DNA from: Saturnia japonica | Taxonomy: Eukaryota; Arthropoda; Insecta; Lepidoptera; Saturniidae | Direction of reading: 5' to 3' | Length of the DNA: 64,000 nucleotides | Assembly: GCA_033032175.1 (NCBI GenBank) | Contig: CM065310.1 | Location: forward strand, 4,898,001 to 4,962,000 | Part shown: piece by piece, positions 45,576-59,225 of the stretch | How positions within the stretch are numbered: position 1 is the stretch's first letter | Layout: every line of letters begins with the position of its first letter | Made by a program: the position numbers and the translations under genes | Notes under the pieces: generated by a model | What the model saw: the letters and a program-made list of their open reading frames with translations, nothing else | The model's database searches: none | What the model was told of the DNA's origin: nothing

Positions 45576-46740
45576 TATATAGACACACGCGTTTATGATG
45601 CAGTAATTATATATGTCTTATTATATTATTTTATTCACAATTCATATAATCTATGATTGATTGAAGAATGACATAATATACTTCTCATATACAGAAGCTA
45701 GAGCTGGTCGTTAGTAAATTATAAATAAATAGCATTTATCTATACCCCGCGTCCATGCCACTTTCACAAGGAAATTTTTTTTTTTTTTTTTTTTGATTTA
45801 GTTCACTGAGCTGTCACAATATTTCTATGGCCGCTTAGTTATTATTTTATTTTTCAACCAGGTATTGCCTTTATCGCCATATAATAGCAAATAGCAATAC
45901 GAGTCATGACTATATCTTCTATACATATTATAAAACGCAAAGTCTCTCTTTCTGTCTGTCTGTCCGTTTATGTTATTTTCACATGAAAACCACTTATCCA
46001 ATATACATGGTTTTAATTTTAATTCATAGCTATATTATCTGGGCAAGTTATAAGATATATTTTGTTACATAAAATAAAATAGAAAATAAATGGTAACGAT
46101 ATAATGGTGAAGCAATTTGGAAAAAGAATATTTTGGGGAGTTTAAATGGCTTAAATCAAATTAATGTATCTATTACATAATTGTATATCTTAAAAAGACT
46201 AACAAATAAGTCAAGGATAGCATATGTCTATCTTCTAAGGTTCATCACTTACAATATGCATTTTTGTGTTTCAAATACAGATGGTGTCCGCCATGAGTAG
46301 AAGCAGAGGTAGCACAATTCGTGCGTGCGCTTGAGAGACGGTAATCTGTAGTTACCACGAGTGGAACCACGGACAAAGCTAGTATTATATACAATACAAT
46401 ATTATATACAACAGCTACAAAGTTGACATAAACACCACTATGGAATCTATTTAATATACCGAGAAATTGTATCTTCAAGACATAATATTACATCAGTCTC
46501 TATATACGAGAGTAGGAAATTAATGTCGGCACTCGAGGGGTATGAATGGTATAATAGGCAGAATAATTATTTACCTTGTATTGTTATTTGATGTTCATAT
46601 TATCTTAATTTACCGTAGGGTTACTGAAATATATTATTTTGGCTTCTAATAGGGAAATCGCGGCAGCGAATATATAAGACACTGGGAATTACACTGGTTG
46701 ATTCGTGAAACTTGTATTTTTGTTTGATAAAAAATAGTAA

Positions 46741-46746
<6 letters not shown>
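45576..46746. other. Dispersed-repeat DNA, no gene
   Basis: 45915-46395 begins CTATACATATTATAAAACGC, has a TCTTTCTGTCTGTCTGTCCG run and ends ACGGACAAAGCTAGTATTAT. These start and end words are typical of an abundant lepidopteran dispersed repeat, here about 480 bp. A T run of about 18 lies at 45777-45794. Confidence 0.45.

Positions 46747-46794
<48 letters not shown>
46747..46794. repeat. (TA)24 microsatellite
   Basis: There are 24 uninterrupted TA units. A shorter TA run is at 17528-17551 in tandem unit A, and its counterpart in unit B (23536-23545) is much shorter. Confidence 0.95.
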
Positions 46795-46796
<2 letters not shown>

Positions 46797-48424
46797 CACC
46801 TGTATTCAGTTATTACAAAAAAATAGTAATATTAATTAATTAAATATCTATAATAATTTCAATAATTCTAATCTGGGGTTTAATGAAACGTTCTATCTTA
46901 TTCATATTTCAATATTCAATTTAAAATATATAATTACAGAATATAAAAACTACGAAATCTGTAGTTATATTTAAATGTTGTTCTGCATAAATAAATTTGA
47001 TTTCGTACTAAACAACAAATGTCGCAAATTGTGCACACTAAACCGTTTGAAAATTAAACGTTTGAACAGATTTTCTTGAACCGTAGCTAAGAACACTCTT
47101 GATTAAGTCACCTTTCAAACAAACAAACTATATCAAAATATGTTAAGCCGTTTGGGAGTTAAGATGGCACAGATATATTCGCAGATACACATATAAAAAT
47201 TATAACACCTCTCTTTTTAAGTCGGAGGTTTATAAAAATTAGTTGAATGTCTGAACATGTCTCGTATAATAAACGATTCATTACTATAAGCTTGTATATA
47301 GCCTAGACCAGTATTATTCATTGGACTGCTAATGGAAGTATGAATTATTCCCAAGTAAGTTTTACTACAAACTCTCAAGCTTGTAGTATGCTTGGGGTCA
47401 ATTGTACAAAGGTTTGTGTTCCAGCATGTAATTTGAATTCGCCCAATTAATGTGCAAGGCAAAGTTAGTAGATTTTGTAATGTGTCCTTTTATAAACTTG
47501 TAGGAAGAGGATGATCTATACTATAATATAATAAAGCGAAAAAGTTTTTCATTTGTTTAAACACGTTTATCTCTGAACCTGCCAGTCGGATTAAAAAATT
47601 CTTTTTTTAAATGCTAACCAGACTCGCGAGGAATAGTATGCGTTATATAACATTAGGCTACGATTCCCAGCTAACCTTAAATATTGATTTTCGTTTCTAA
47701 GTCGGAAGTCGAACTTTCGCGAACAGCTTTATCCACGTGCCCTGACTTAATAGTTAATGATAGGTAAGTACAATGTTCCACAAAAATATTGCTCATTAGT
47801 ATATCTAAAACGAGTCATAAATAACATATATGTATATATCTCTTATACTTATGCCACAATAAGTTATATTGCTAATTTTTTTTGTTGAACATTAAAAATT
47901 AATTTATGAGCTTTTTTTTTAAGCATGGCATATTAATCAGTACGAACAAAAGTTACTTCATCATAAAGGCAATTTAATGAAGATAAACTTTGTCTTTTAC
48001 AGTATGTTATTTGGACGCATAGATTGAGAGATAATATAAAATTAAAATAATTCAACACTCGGCTCGGGTCTATATGTCTATAGTAGTAGTGGCGCGAAAG
48101 AGCCGTGCGATGCCGCAATGTGACTATCTGGCCGCCCGTTAAAAATATTATCTATACTAAAGTATTATAAATCATCATCAGTTATTTCTTCTAAATTATA
48201 TGTATTTACCGCGGGGTTCAGCTAGTCTTGTACAACATACTTTCAAACGTCAATGTATTAGTTTTATTATGTTTTGACAGTAGATGGCGGCAGAGATGGA
48301 CCTGAGATTTGAAGGTATTTTCTTATGTCAGCAGAGCAAGAGACTGTAGGTACCTGATGGTAAGTTCAAAAAACAACGACGACTACCTGACTACTGTCCT
48401 CGAAACACCTGGATATACAATATG
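46795..48424. other. Dispersed-repeat DNA, no gene
   Basis: 47060-47230 (TTAAGCCGTTTGGGAGTTAA, ATAACACCTCTCTTTTTAAG, TCGGAGGTTTATAA) resembles the common 3' end of lepidopteran repeats that finish CACCCCTCTTTTTGCGTCGG. 47519-48230 begins CTATACTATAATATAATAAA and ends GCGGGGTTCAGCTAGTC, again typical repeat boundaries. Confidence 0.45.
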
Positions 48425-48945
48425 TTTTAAAACCCCCGTCGAATCCGAAAAGGGTATGTAGGTACCCCAATGAAATTACCGGCCGAAGTGCAGTGTGCTG
48501 TGCCAAGGTCGCTGAGAAGGCTGTGGGTCATGACCTGGAATGCGTGTCCGCTGCATGCTGATGGTCAGGATACCCGTAGTAGCCGTGGATGCTGGCTGGC
48601 TGTATGACTCGCTGCTTGAAAGCTTGAGAAAATGATGATGACGTCACGATGATGTAGCTTTTTGCGAAGAAGGTTGTGCGCTGACGTTCATGCTCGGGTT
48701 CACAACTTTAGCGGAAGTGAGGAACAGGGTGTAAAGTTCCTCATCCTCCATATAAAAGGCAGGATCCTCCGGCCAGACGGGTGTTATGTCTGGCGGGCAG
48801 CTGCCCAACGGTTGTTGTCGGGTTCTTTTATATATATTTAATTGTTCGGTTAATTTCTATATCGCGATGTAGGATGTCAGTTGTAGCGGAGATGTTGCTA
48901 TGTGTAGAATGCGTCAGAAGTAGCGAGAGATGTCGCTACATACAA
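48425..48945 (-). other. GC-rich island with TATA-like motif and open frame, possible LTR or element fragment
   Basis: This island of about 0.5 kb is clearly more GC-rich than its surroundings. Read on the minus strand it begins TGTAGCGACATCTCTCGCTA. It has TATATATAAAAG about 110 bases on, then a frame RQQPLGSCPPDITPVWPEDP, AFYMEDEELYTLFLTSAKVV and NPSMNVSAQPSSQKATSS before TGA. It ends near GTTTTAAAACA. Two hairpins (CCAGAC...GTCTGG and GGGCAGCTGCCC) lie at 48774-48811. TGT...ACA ends, a TATA box and length would suit a solo LTR, but no matching target duplication was found. The open frame matches no family I recognise. An exon of a host gene cannot be ruled out. Confidence 0.35.
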
Positions 48946-51572
48946 ATAGAATGATGACGTCACGGGTCCATAATACATCGTTTTTGTGGCGTACTTTTAT
49001 GATTAAACATGTTTTTAATCACTTTTTATGCTGTATTAATAGAAAAAAATATTTTCTTAGGTATTATTTTCAACATTTATAGTGTTTAAAATAACTTTCC
49101 AAAAGTTATCAACTCCCGGATTGCAATAATGGTAGATACACACTAGTCACAATTGAATAAGATTAATGTTGTACTATAAGATATAGTTTAGGTATTGAAA
49201 TATACCCATTTTGTCTATTTAAAACCGTATCAAAAGTAGATAATATTTTCTATCGTTGACATTATCATAGCAGACAAACGAAGATAACAATTTATACAAA
49301 TAAAAGGGTTAAAATCAATTTCACGAAATGTAGAAAATCTAAACGAAATCGTATCGTTGAAAAGATTTTTGTATCGATCTCTTAGTTATGGAAATGAACG
49401 GGATTTAGCTGAGTGAACGAATAAATTGCGGTACCCGATTGTGACTATGAATAAATTTATCGGTCTATCAGAAAGGTCGTGCCCTATCGTGTAGATAATA
49501 AAAAACAAATGTTTTCAGGACCGTGGCCTTTGGGGCGAGATGAAGTTTATTTCGGACGGCTTCGTGAACCAAATTAAGATTCTATGATGCTACCTACATC
49601 ATCAGTAAAGGCAATGTTTTACGAAGTAATACTTTCTGATCGGATCTCCCATTTAAGCACTTTGTCTAACAAGAGAATCTCTTAAACAATTTGGCTGACG
49701 AGTAAGATAAATAAACAACATTTATAAATACAATATGTAAATTATTATAAAAGGGTTACCTAACTCCTGAAATTCGGTGGAGTTGACAGGGTAACAAATA
49801 AGGTTGTCAACTTTAGAATTCAGGTTTGCGGAAATTACAATTCAAATAGGTTTCAAAGAACTGTGACCCATGAAAAGTTTACCTGAAATGAAATAGAATG
49901 GTATGAAATTTGCAGAATTAACAATGTAAGGTATACTTGTTCTAGTGTTTTTATTATGTAGAATACCGAAGTCGTATTAAAAATATTTCACTTAAAAACT
50001 TAAAACACTAAAGATAAATTGCATCCAAATTTCCCAGGTACCTATAGACGGTTATCATGGTCCTCGCAGTTCCTCGATGGTTAGTAACTCGATCGTAAAA
50101 TAATTTTCTTTATTCCTTGAAAGTAGTAAACCGTAAATCGATCCACTTAATGTTTAATGGACCTTGTAATTCATGATCAAACCAACCTTAAAAAGGACGT
50201 AGCCTAACCGAGCTTGGTTCTACGTATTCCTACTCTTTAGAACTCAGTTGACATTTTTCGATACATCTTTCCATTTTCCTTAGCCCATTACATCTTGTAG
50301 AATAGAACACAGCACTAATAACACTGCTTCGCTAAAGTGAAAAAGATGTGGCAGTTTAGCTTCCGTGGTTTAATTCTACCTGTCCTTTAATTAAAAATCG
50401 AACAGAATGTTCTTAAAAAATGAAATAGATTTAGATTTCAGCTGTTTCTGATCTATATCCGTAAAGGTTTATAATATAACAATGGATTGCTGTGTCGGCC
50501 TGGCGTCACAGACCGGGGTCGAAATTTCAATTTCCGCCCGGAAGAGATAAATTTTCTTGTCATTTATTGACATTACTCTGGTTGAAGACGCCGTCTGCTT
50601 TTCCTTAAATTGATTGCTCCGTCTATTTAGGTTAAATGAAGCCGTTTTTGAAAATTATTGCTTTTAAACAATATAATTTTTTAAATAGTTTTATAAATGT
50701 TAAATAATTTTTTTTTTATATTGTATATATATTGTTATAAACTTAAGAAAAATCTAACTAGTCAATTTTTTACCTAATTTAAACAGTCCAATTTTATTTA
50801 AATACTTATATTACTGTATATTTGTGTGAACTTTTAAATGGCCTTCTGTATGTTATTTCTTTATATATGTACTTTATTAGCTGTAAGATCACCATGTATC
50901 AATAAATAAAATAAATACAGTAATTATAATGTTTTCGAACAAAGGCAGTACCATAGATTAATGACTGGTTGTCGCTGGCGCTACAACCAATTCAATTCAA
51001 ACAATATTACTATATTTACATTAATGTATCCGGTGCAAGACAAAGCCTGACTTGGCCTTCTAAATTTTCTGTATGAATCAAAATCTATACACCAATTTCA
51101 AAATTAAGTTTTAACTTGGCGATTTAAATTTAAGCCGCAGAAACAAGTTTTCATTTGAAAAAAATTATTACATTTTAGTATAAAATATTGACGGAATCAT
51201 AATTTTAAAAAATTATGTGTTTTATAAAGGAATACGGTACAAGCGAGCTTGTGACAGAAGCTTGCCTTGAAAAGTCTTATGTTACTTAAATCCTCTTTTT
51301 TCGTCATCATCATTTGATTTAAAAAAAAAACAGTGTCAATTTGGTACTAGATAGGTGAAATAATTTCAAATAGTTATTTTGAATTCACATTTATTGTTTC
51401 TGTTATTTGAAAATTAATATAATGGAAGCATTTTAATTAATAATTCATATAAATATATTGTATATATAATTACATAATTAAATGACAATGCTTAATACTG
51501 TTAAGATGTATGTAACTAAGATTAGGAATGTTTATATCAGAAGAAGTATAAATCACCCGTGACAAAAAATTT
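48946..51572. other. Gene-free AT-rich region with a possible SINE
   Basis: At 50480-50600, GGCCTGGCGTCACAGACCGG, GGTCGAAATTTC and GCCCGGAAGAGATAAATTTT look like a worn tRNA-headed SINE, but the B box is imperfect. Nothing else was recognised. Confidence 0.4.
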
Positions 51573-51981
51573 GAGGCGCAATATATCGACCCTCCAGTCT
51601 CAAATGTAGTAAAAGCCATTTTGTCCAAAATCGACTTTAAACGCTGTCTTACTTACTTTCACGAGCTCTATCGATCTGTATAATATATCAAATTTTGATA
51701 TATCAATAAAAACTGTCATTTACATCTCAGATTATTTAACAACCAAATTCAGTTTTTCTTTTATTTGTTGTCGTAATTGACATTCTAGTCATTGGTCAAT
51801 TGTCGTAAATGAAGTCTTGGTTTGTATTTTGCTTAAAAAGCATTTTTTTGTATGAAAATAGCTTTAAAAAGGAAGAAGTTATAAACATTTTTATTTCCAC
51901 TTATTCGGTTTTTTGGGTTTTCCCTAAAGTGTTTTAGCTTTTACTACATTTGAGACTCGAAGGGTCGATATATTAGCCTAA
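51573..51981. mobile_element. MITE-like element with about 45-bp terminal inverted repeats
   Basis: The left end, about 51573-51621, reads AGGCGCAATATATCGACCCT, then AGTCTCAAATGTAGTAAAAG. The reverse complement of the right end (about 51936-51981) reads AGGCTAATATATCGACCCTT and AGTCTCAAATGTAGTAAAAG. The total length is about 409 bp. The AT-rich interior has a palindrome, ATATATCAAA-T-TTTGATATAT (about 51684-51704), and no open frame. This fits a non-autonomous DNA transposon. The target duplication and superfamily could not be fixed. Confidence 0.8.
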
Positions 51982-54900
51982 TATGTACATACCATGAAGA
52001 ACGAAGGTAATAAAATTAGAAGAATGTTAATTATTAGTGAACTGTTGTGAGGTGTGAGGTCTTTAAAAGGTGTGACTACTTAGATTACACTTGATAGTGG
52101 AATTTGGAACAATATACCATTTTGTACCGACCTTACTTAGGTGGCATAAGAGCAACAAGAATACGAAGACCGATCCTATTTAACTGGGAGAACCGCAAGA
52201 AGAATAAAAAAGGAAGTTTAATATACAGTAAAGCAACGTTTGTTAAGGTTTGACCTACTCAAAGCGTGTATGGCCACTTCATATATAAAGCTCGTATAAA
52301 TGAACCCTTTACCTATTACCGCTTTACGACAAGCGATAATTCTCATAAATACAGGTCGAGCCTGAATTATTAATATATACATGTTAAATAATATGGGGAA
52401 GGCACAATTGAATTATAAATGGCGAGTGACACAGTTGACAAAGTCGATTGTGTTTAACTTCGGATGTCTTTGTTATTCCTGGTTTTGGATTATTTACTTC
52501 AGGTTTTATTTTGATCCACAGTAACTAACTTATTTTCTATTTTTTTATGATAAAGAATTTTTATGCTATACCTGAACGCAATAAATAGCGCCGTCGGTCG
52601 ATTGGGCAAAACAACGTTTCTTGGGCCAACTAATATAGTGTTAAAAATAAAATATCAATATAAGCGCGATTGAATCTCAATGCTGTTTATTCAAGGTATT
52701 ATAAAATTACTTACATGTTTTTATTTTCCAAAAAAAGGAAGTCATCCAATGTTATTACCGATTAAATTTCCTTCGGTCGTTTTCTTTTGGATTGAAAAAT
52801 GACTGCAAGCCACGCATTTCTCTGGTGACTATTTACATAATGCGAAGACGTTTTGCTTATTACGTTACCCAGCTGGATATTTGCAGTTTTATTTTATCTT
52901 TTCGAAGATTAAATTGTATTGATTTACTTTAGCAAATCTTTCGAAAAATGTATTTTTAAAACATTTCGAATAATTCAAGTTGAAATTATGTATTTTAATA
53001 CTTTGTAATATAACTTATTCAAAGACTTCTTGATTAACTCTGTGGCACGAGACATAATACAATCACTCGCGGAACGACGGTGACGCCATCCAGTAAGGCG
53101 CGGTGGTGCTGCGGCAGCGATGCTCCTATAAAACTCGGGACCTGAGTGATGCGTGGCATTCCAGTACTGAATTCGCATATGAACATTAGTATGTACATGG
53201 TGTCAGTTATGTAAAGGATGGTCCTGAACTAGTTTGTTCAACGTATAAATTATTCTCATTTCTCGTCCATCTCCAGATCATAATCACCCGGTCTTAATAA
53301 ATTGTTTTTTTTTTAGATACAAAATGTACTTTTAAGACACTTAAAGTTTTTTTTGTAATAAGAAGTAGTGGTAATTAAACTTTTTACTTTTTAAATAGCT
53401 CTTTTGATATTATAATATATTTACTATCAAAAGGATGTTTGGCAAACGTGTAAAGTTTAATAAGTAAACGTTACTTAATTGGCTTTTCCATCGACTATAT
53501 GTATTCTAAATACTTACTATTTAATTTATATCCCAAGGTTTCACTCCCGTTAAAATATAATTCTTAGGTATGTGATTTCTCCATATGAATTTTTAATCCC
53601 TGTTACACCACTTTAGGGATAGATTTTCTGAACAAAATCGTAATTAACGCATAATTGCGTCGTAATAACTCTCTGTGTGCCAAATTTAAGCTTTTTTCGT
53701 TCAGCGATTTGAGCTGAGGATCAATCACACGATATATGGTATATATTGGGATAATATTCCGAGTAAGGATAAACAAATATTTATTATTTATATTTAAAAA
53801 CTACGTTATTGTTTTTAATGGTGAAATCAAGTTTTCTTGAACGCAATAAAGTAAACCTTATAAAATATTTCAAATAACGCACAGGGATAAAATGAGAAAG
53901 TAGAAGAAAGGAAGCGTAATGGGGAAAACATGAAAATGCCAAGAACATTATTGCGATTACATTCACTCCAGGACCTTACTAGTCTCGGTTTGAAATTCCG
54001 CAGATGATTTACAAATAAATATAAATACAATATTTTTTATTAATGTACCGTTTATACCGGTTATTTAGGTGATATTTATTCATTAAACTAATTTAGATAT
54101 TATAAGAAAATTAAATGTAATTGAAGCATCTGCCTTTGGTTTGCACAAATACGCCTTTTATATTCTTGTATATCTCTCTGTTTGTTTGTCTCAGCTAAAC
54201 TTTGAAACGGCTGAATCAAATTTAACGGGGCTTTCATTGGCAGGTAGAATACTTTTCAAAGAGTAATATAGGCTATCATATTTTTATATTTTTCTGTATG
54301 AGCTAAAATCCATTTACCATTGTATACTGTTCAGATAGACAGTTCCCGTGAAACATTACGTTCACGTAGTACTTAAACAAATTACCATAATGGTAATTAC
54401 CATTAATTACTACAATGTCATTTTAAATGACAAAAGTATAATTATATATTATTTGAGAAAATTATTTCTGCGCACTTTTAAACTGAAGTAGTTTCAAGTT
54501 AAAAATTATTATATCAGTCCTAACGATAATTTAAACTTGGATAATCCTTCTTACCTATTTATTTGTGTAACAAAATACAAATAAAAAATAACAATTGATA
54601 GATACAAAATCCAAATCCAGATTTTTGTTTAGATAAGAGTTGTGTTATTTTATTCTTAAAATGAAAAAATATATCTTCAACTTGTTGGTAAAGAAGTTAT
54701 AGAAAACAGCGATATTGCTTTTGAGGGCAATGGAAATTACTTTTCGAACCTGTGCCAAGTTCGAGCCAAGAACAGCAAAGACAAACGAAAATAATAAATG
54801 AAATGAGAAAATGTGCGGTCGAAATATTTTAAGGATCCCGCGAGGATTTCTTGAAGATTAATAAAATATGTAATACGAAAATTATACATTTGCAAATTTA

Positions 54901-55154
54901 ACGAGTATATATAAGTTATGCAACACCTACTCGTTTTATACCATTAGATCTATACTATTAGGACGAATGGTCATTCAGTGGTCGAAATTTGACCGAAATT
55001 TATTACATTTTTACCTTTGAACGCTAGACTATTTAAACTGAGATTAAAGTTACACAAAATTTAGCAACTCGAAACTCATTCAATCGTTCTATCAATGGTA
55101 ACACACAATATTTGTTGAACGATTTTAATTTCACCGGTATAAAATGTAGTAATC
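51982..55154. other. Gene-free region with worn repeats
   Basis: A GC-rich patch at 53040-53170 (CGGAACGACGGTGACGCCAT, AAGGCGCGGTGGTGCTGCGG) is unassigned and may be a retroelement piece. 53525-53700 matches the repeat signature at 31034. 54160-54320 (TCTGTTTGTTTGTCTCAGCT, CTTTGAAACGGCTGAATCAA) is of a common lepidopteran repeat type. No gene is supported. Confidence 0.4.
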
Positions 55155-55285
55155 TTATTATATTAAGTGAGCAATTCTTGTAATTGTCGCAATCGGTGTC
55201 TCGAAAACGGCTCTAACGATTTCGATGAAACTTTGTATTTAGATAACGTTTTACGTTCCAAGTATACCTAGATAGGTGTTTTTTT
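55155..55285 (+). mobile_element. Dispersed repeat R2 (copy 2, inverted to copy 1)
   Basis: TTATATTAAGTGAGCAATTC, TCTCGAAAACGGCTCTAACG, ATTTCGATGAAACTTTGTAT and ACCTAGATAGGTGTTTTTTT are the reverse-complement counterpart of 36956-37095. The next stretch, GAGACACCGAGCAAATCTCG, is also typical of lepidopteran repeats and may belong to the same element. Confidence 0.75.
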
Positions 55286-58200
55286 TTTTGTGAGACACCG
55301 AGCAAATCTCGGTCGCCCAGTTATTTTATATTAAAATGATAACTGACATTTCAAGGCATAACCCAAACTACTGGAGTTGGGTGCGTAAAAATTTGGATGC
55401 GGTCTCTTTTTACACTGTAGGTGAGCACTAAGGAGGGATTTTTGGTTTACCACCTAAGGTGATGAAAAAGGAGATGCCTGTATATATGAAAATCCATCAT
55501 TATTGAAGACAAATGATCTATGAAAATTGGTATATAGCAGTCCAGTTAGCATGACCCATAAAATCAAATAATGAGACATACCTATGACGCGAGCGAAGCC
55601 ATGGAAAAAGTGCTAGCAATATATATTTTGAACTGTTTTTGCTTTCCTTAAAAGTAAGATTTTTACCTACCAGATTTTTCAGACGGACTGTCGATATTAA
55701 TTCGAAATAATAATTTAATTTGTTCCCGTCGAAATATAATATTTGTTACTTAACATATGATCTTAAAGCAAAATAGACTAATGTTATCTGGGGGCATAGT
55801 AGCGCAAAGATAGGGTTTAACGGCCACTTGGCATATAAAATTCCACAACATATAAGAATTGTATCACGTTATAATGCTGAGTCTAAAAAGTTAAATTTAG
55901 ACATCTTCTCGAATAGCCTTGAAAAATATAAATCCATGTAAGTAGAATATATCCATATTTTAAGTTGTTGAAGTTTAATTTAATTAATTATTTGTTTTCT
56001 CTGATTACATTTCCAAATTAATTCGTGCTCTTTTTTAATTAATTATTTTAACAGCTCATCGTGTGTAACCATGTCATAAACTCCTATAATTAAGATTGCA
56101 TTTGTTTAGAGTCTTTTTTGTCAGTAATCTTATATTTTTTCAGAATGTAAATCTTGTTGGTGTTTTATATTATAAACAAATAAATACATTTAACTTATTG
56201 TCTTTTTTATAGACAAATCATCTCCATCGAGACTTGGCCCGTTTTTTACAGCATGTTTTTGTTTGGATTAAAACTTTATGAAAAACACAAAACGTTATTT
56301 ACCTATTAAATACCAAATTATTTAATTCACATTAAAGAACGCGTTACACACAAAAGCAAGGAACTAAAACAACCATTATACGTAGACCTCACTGAAATTA
56401 TATAGTCACATATTACGTAAACATAATTTGGGTTAGATGGTGAGGTCATCGGGTTTGGTTTTCCTAAAACCCTTAAGGGACAAATATATACGAATAAAGA
56501 ATCCAATTAGGAGGCATGGCGACAGGTGGCGGTGTTATTTCTATTTAACATAAAAACGTGTTCGACAAAGGCGGTGAATTAAGGATTTATTGCCCCTCGT
56601 ATTATTTTATTTATTAATATTTCTTGGTCTATTCGCACCTATACAATTAATTCGGTTGCGATGAAACTTTGGCAAGATGTTGTACGAACACCCGAAACGA
56701 TTTGTAAATTAGTACAACCATGGTGTAATAGAAGGCGCGCGAGTTGTTTCATGACAACAATAACAGAAATAAACTGAGGTGTATTTGCAATGTATGTCTA
56801 CCAATCGCACTTAAACGGCCGGACGGTTTCTAATGTATTTGACATAGAATTCGATTATGATGTGGAATAGAAAACATTAAAATCTTTCTTTTTAACGGAC
56901 AGTTTAGCGATCGGGTAACAGCTAGTTGTATAAAACATATGTATGATGTGTTATAAAAGACTAGCTGAGCTCAAAATTTCGTTGGCGTAAATATTAAAAT
57001 CGAAAGCATTTAAGCCTTCTGCATGAAAAAACACTTAGATATACCAAGTTTTCATGGTGAGCGGTCAAACGGTCACTTTCGTATTATGTACCAAAATCCA
57101 TTTTATATGTATATTATGATAGATATCTTTATACTAGTTAGGCGTAATGACTGCAAAGCACTTGGTGGTAAGTATGGTACAGTCGACAAACAACGCCGTT
57201 AACGTAACGTTACGATTAAATAATTTGATTCTAAAGACGGAGAAATTAACGTAAACATTTATTGACGTAATAAATATAATAATAACTCAATAAATAATAA
57301 ATTAACGTCAATATTTATTGAAAGTTAGAAATCCCATATCAATGAATGTGACATATTGTTTTGTGAATTATTTCAAGAACGCAAATTCCTACAGCAATAA
57401 TTAAAAACACAGCTATGGAACTTGGCACCCGTCAGATCTCAGTTCTTTTATCGTTAACAACGGCTACCCTAGACAGCGTAAGTACCGAAACATGGCCCCT
57501 TTTTTACATCTATGTTTTTGGCTAATTATAAATATTATTTAGTTTAAAATCTATCAATAATTGTACTCATTTCAACCTTTTTTTTATTTAATTGTTATTA
57601 AAGTTTATTCTAATACCTATATAAATCGGGAAAATACTTCGGTAGCACGTCTAACTTAGCCCAACATTAGATGATTAGATATTCATTATAGATGTAAATA
57701 GGCATAATATTAAAATTATTTTTTATATTTATTTTATTTGGTCCCTTGTATTTTGTACTTTGATTCCAAATTTCAAGTTTCTGAATCACCTAGAAGCGGT
57801 CTAGGTTTTTGATGAGTAAGTGGTGAGTGAGTGATAAAAATTCTACTATATATACCCTAATAACTCAAGAAATATAATAGATTTATTCATGAAATTTAGA
57901 ATTCTAGGTACTCAAGGGAGGTTTATTAAACATACAAAATTTCAAGAGTTTATCTCGAACCGTATTTGACATAAGGAGGGGTCAAAAATACCTCGAAGTG
58001 GTTCGTGTAAATATACACATGGTCCGGTGTCGCCAGTTCCGAACTTGGCTGTCTACATATAGATAGACAGATATTGAGGTGTTGATAAAATGAATATCAT
58101 TTATAATTACTTTCTTAACTATAATACCTTTTTTCAAATACTTATCTGTTTATGTTTTTTGTTTTGTTTCAATAGCATCAAAAACATCGTCAAACGATAT

Positions 58201-58861
58201 CACCTATAAAAATTATAATGGCACTTAGTTTAAAAAGTATAACTTTGACTTTGAGTAACTTTGTTCTTAATTTATATATGAAATGAGCAAACTGTTACAT
58301 AGTATGTAGCGCTAAAGCGCTTGTGGGTTTGGGACACGTCTAGGTTTTATTACTAAATGTTTTGTGTGGGTTCTTCTGAGGATAGTAACTGTTTGGTTAA
58401 TGATCCTCAGTAATATGTGTTAGAAACTGCGTGAGTGGTTCGCTAATATAGGGCGAGTAATAACGAGGTAGATATTTTTAGCTGTACTATAAAAACAATA
58501 CTAAAGGGCAATTATTTAGAACAGAGTTTTATAAAATATTATGAATATCATATTTTAGTCAGTATGTTATTTACCTAAATAGGTTATTAACAGGTATTGT
58601 GCTACTTTTTTTGGCATTATTTTCATCTCACATTAGGTGGTTTTTATTTTCATTCATAAAGTTTTTTGCGCTTTATGTTTGCCCTATATTATATAATTCT
58701 GGCGGCATTTTACGTCATATAGTTTGGTTATTGTGCACAAGTGAAGTGGATTATAACTAGGAACATTTTAAGTTGCTTTAAAAACGCCGTGGACAGTTTT
58801 AATAAATGAGCTACCATCTTGTTATAATTCTGTTTGAAGATTATAAGAATAATTATAAGAT
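55286..58861. other. Gene-free AT-rich region
   Basis: No coding homology was seen. 57840-58060 (ATACCCTAATAACTCAAGAA, ACCTCGAAGTGGTTCGTGTA) reads like a dispersed repeat but has no second copy here. Confidence 0.45.
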
Positions 58862-59225
58862 CTAGTGATCGCCGAATGATCGCAATTCGACCAGCGACTT
58901 CTTATTCATAGACTATTTTCTGTTTGATATTTGCAGTATGAACCTAAACAATGAATATTTTATCACTTGCTGTCACTTACATTGAGTGGCAATATTAATA
59001 TTTTGGGGGGTCTAACTTCAATGGCACTTGTCGTGTTAGGATTTGCAGCGTTAATTTATTTAATTTATATATTAGTAAAAGATATTATAGATACATTTTA
59101 GTTTTCTGCACTCCTTCTCCATATAAACTTTAACCATGCCAAATCTCACAGTCTTCCGTGCACGCAATACGCTCAATAAGGGGTACAACGTTTTTGCTTC
59201 ACGTATTAATACATATAATGATGAT
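58862..59225 (-). mobile_element. Dispersed repeat R1, long copy (inverted)
   Basis: The reverse complement follows 63091-63445 along its whole length. Shared words are TTAATACGTGAAGCAAAA, TTTGGCATGGTTAAA, TATATGGAGAAGGA, AGTGCCATTGAA, CATTGCCACTCAA-like text, and then GAAAATAGTCTATGA and CTGGTCGAATT. It has no open frame. Confidence 0.85.
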
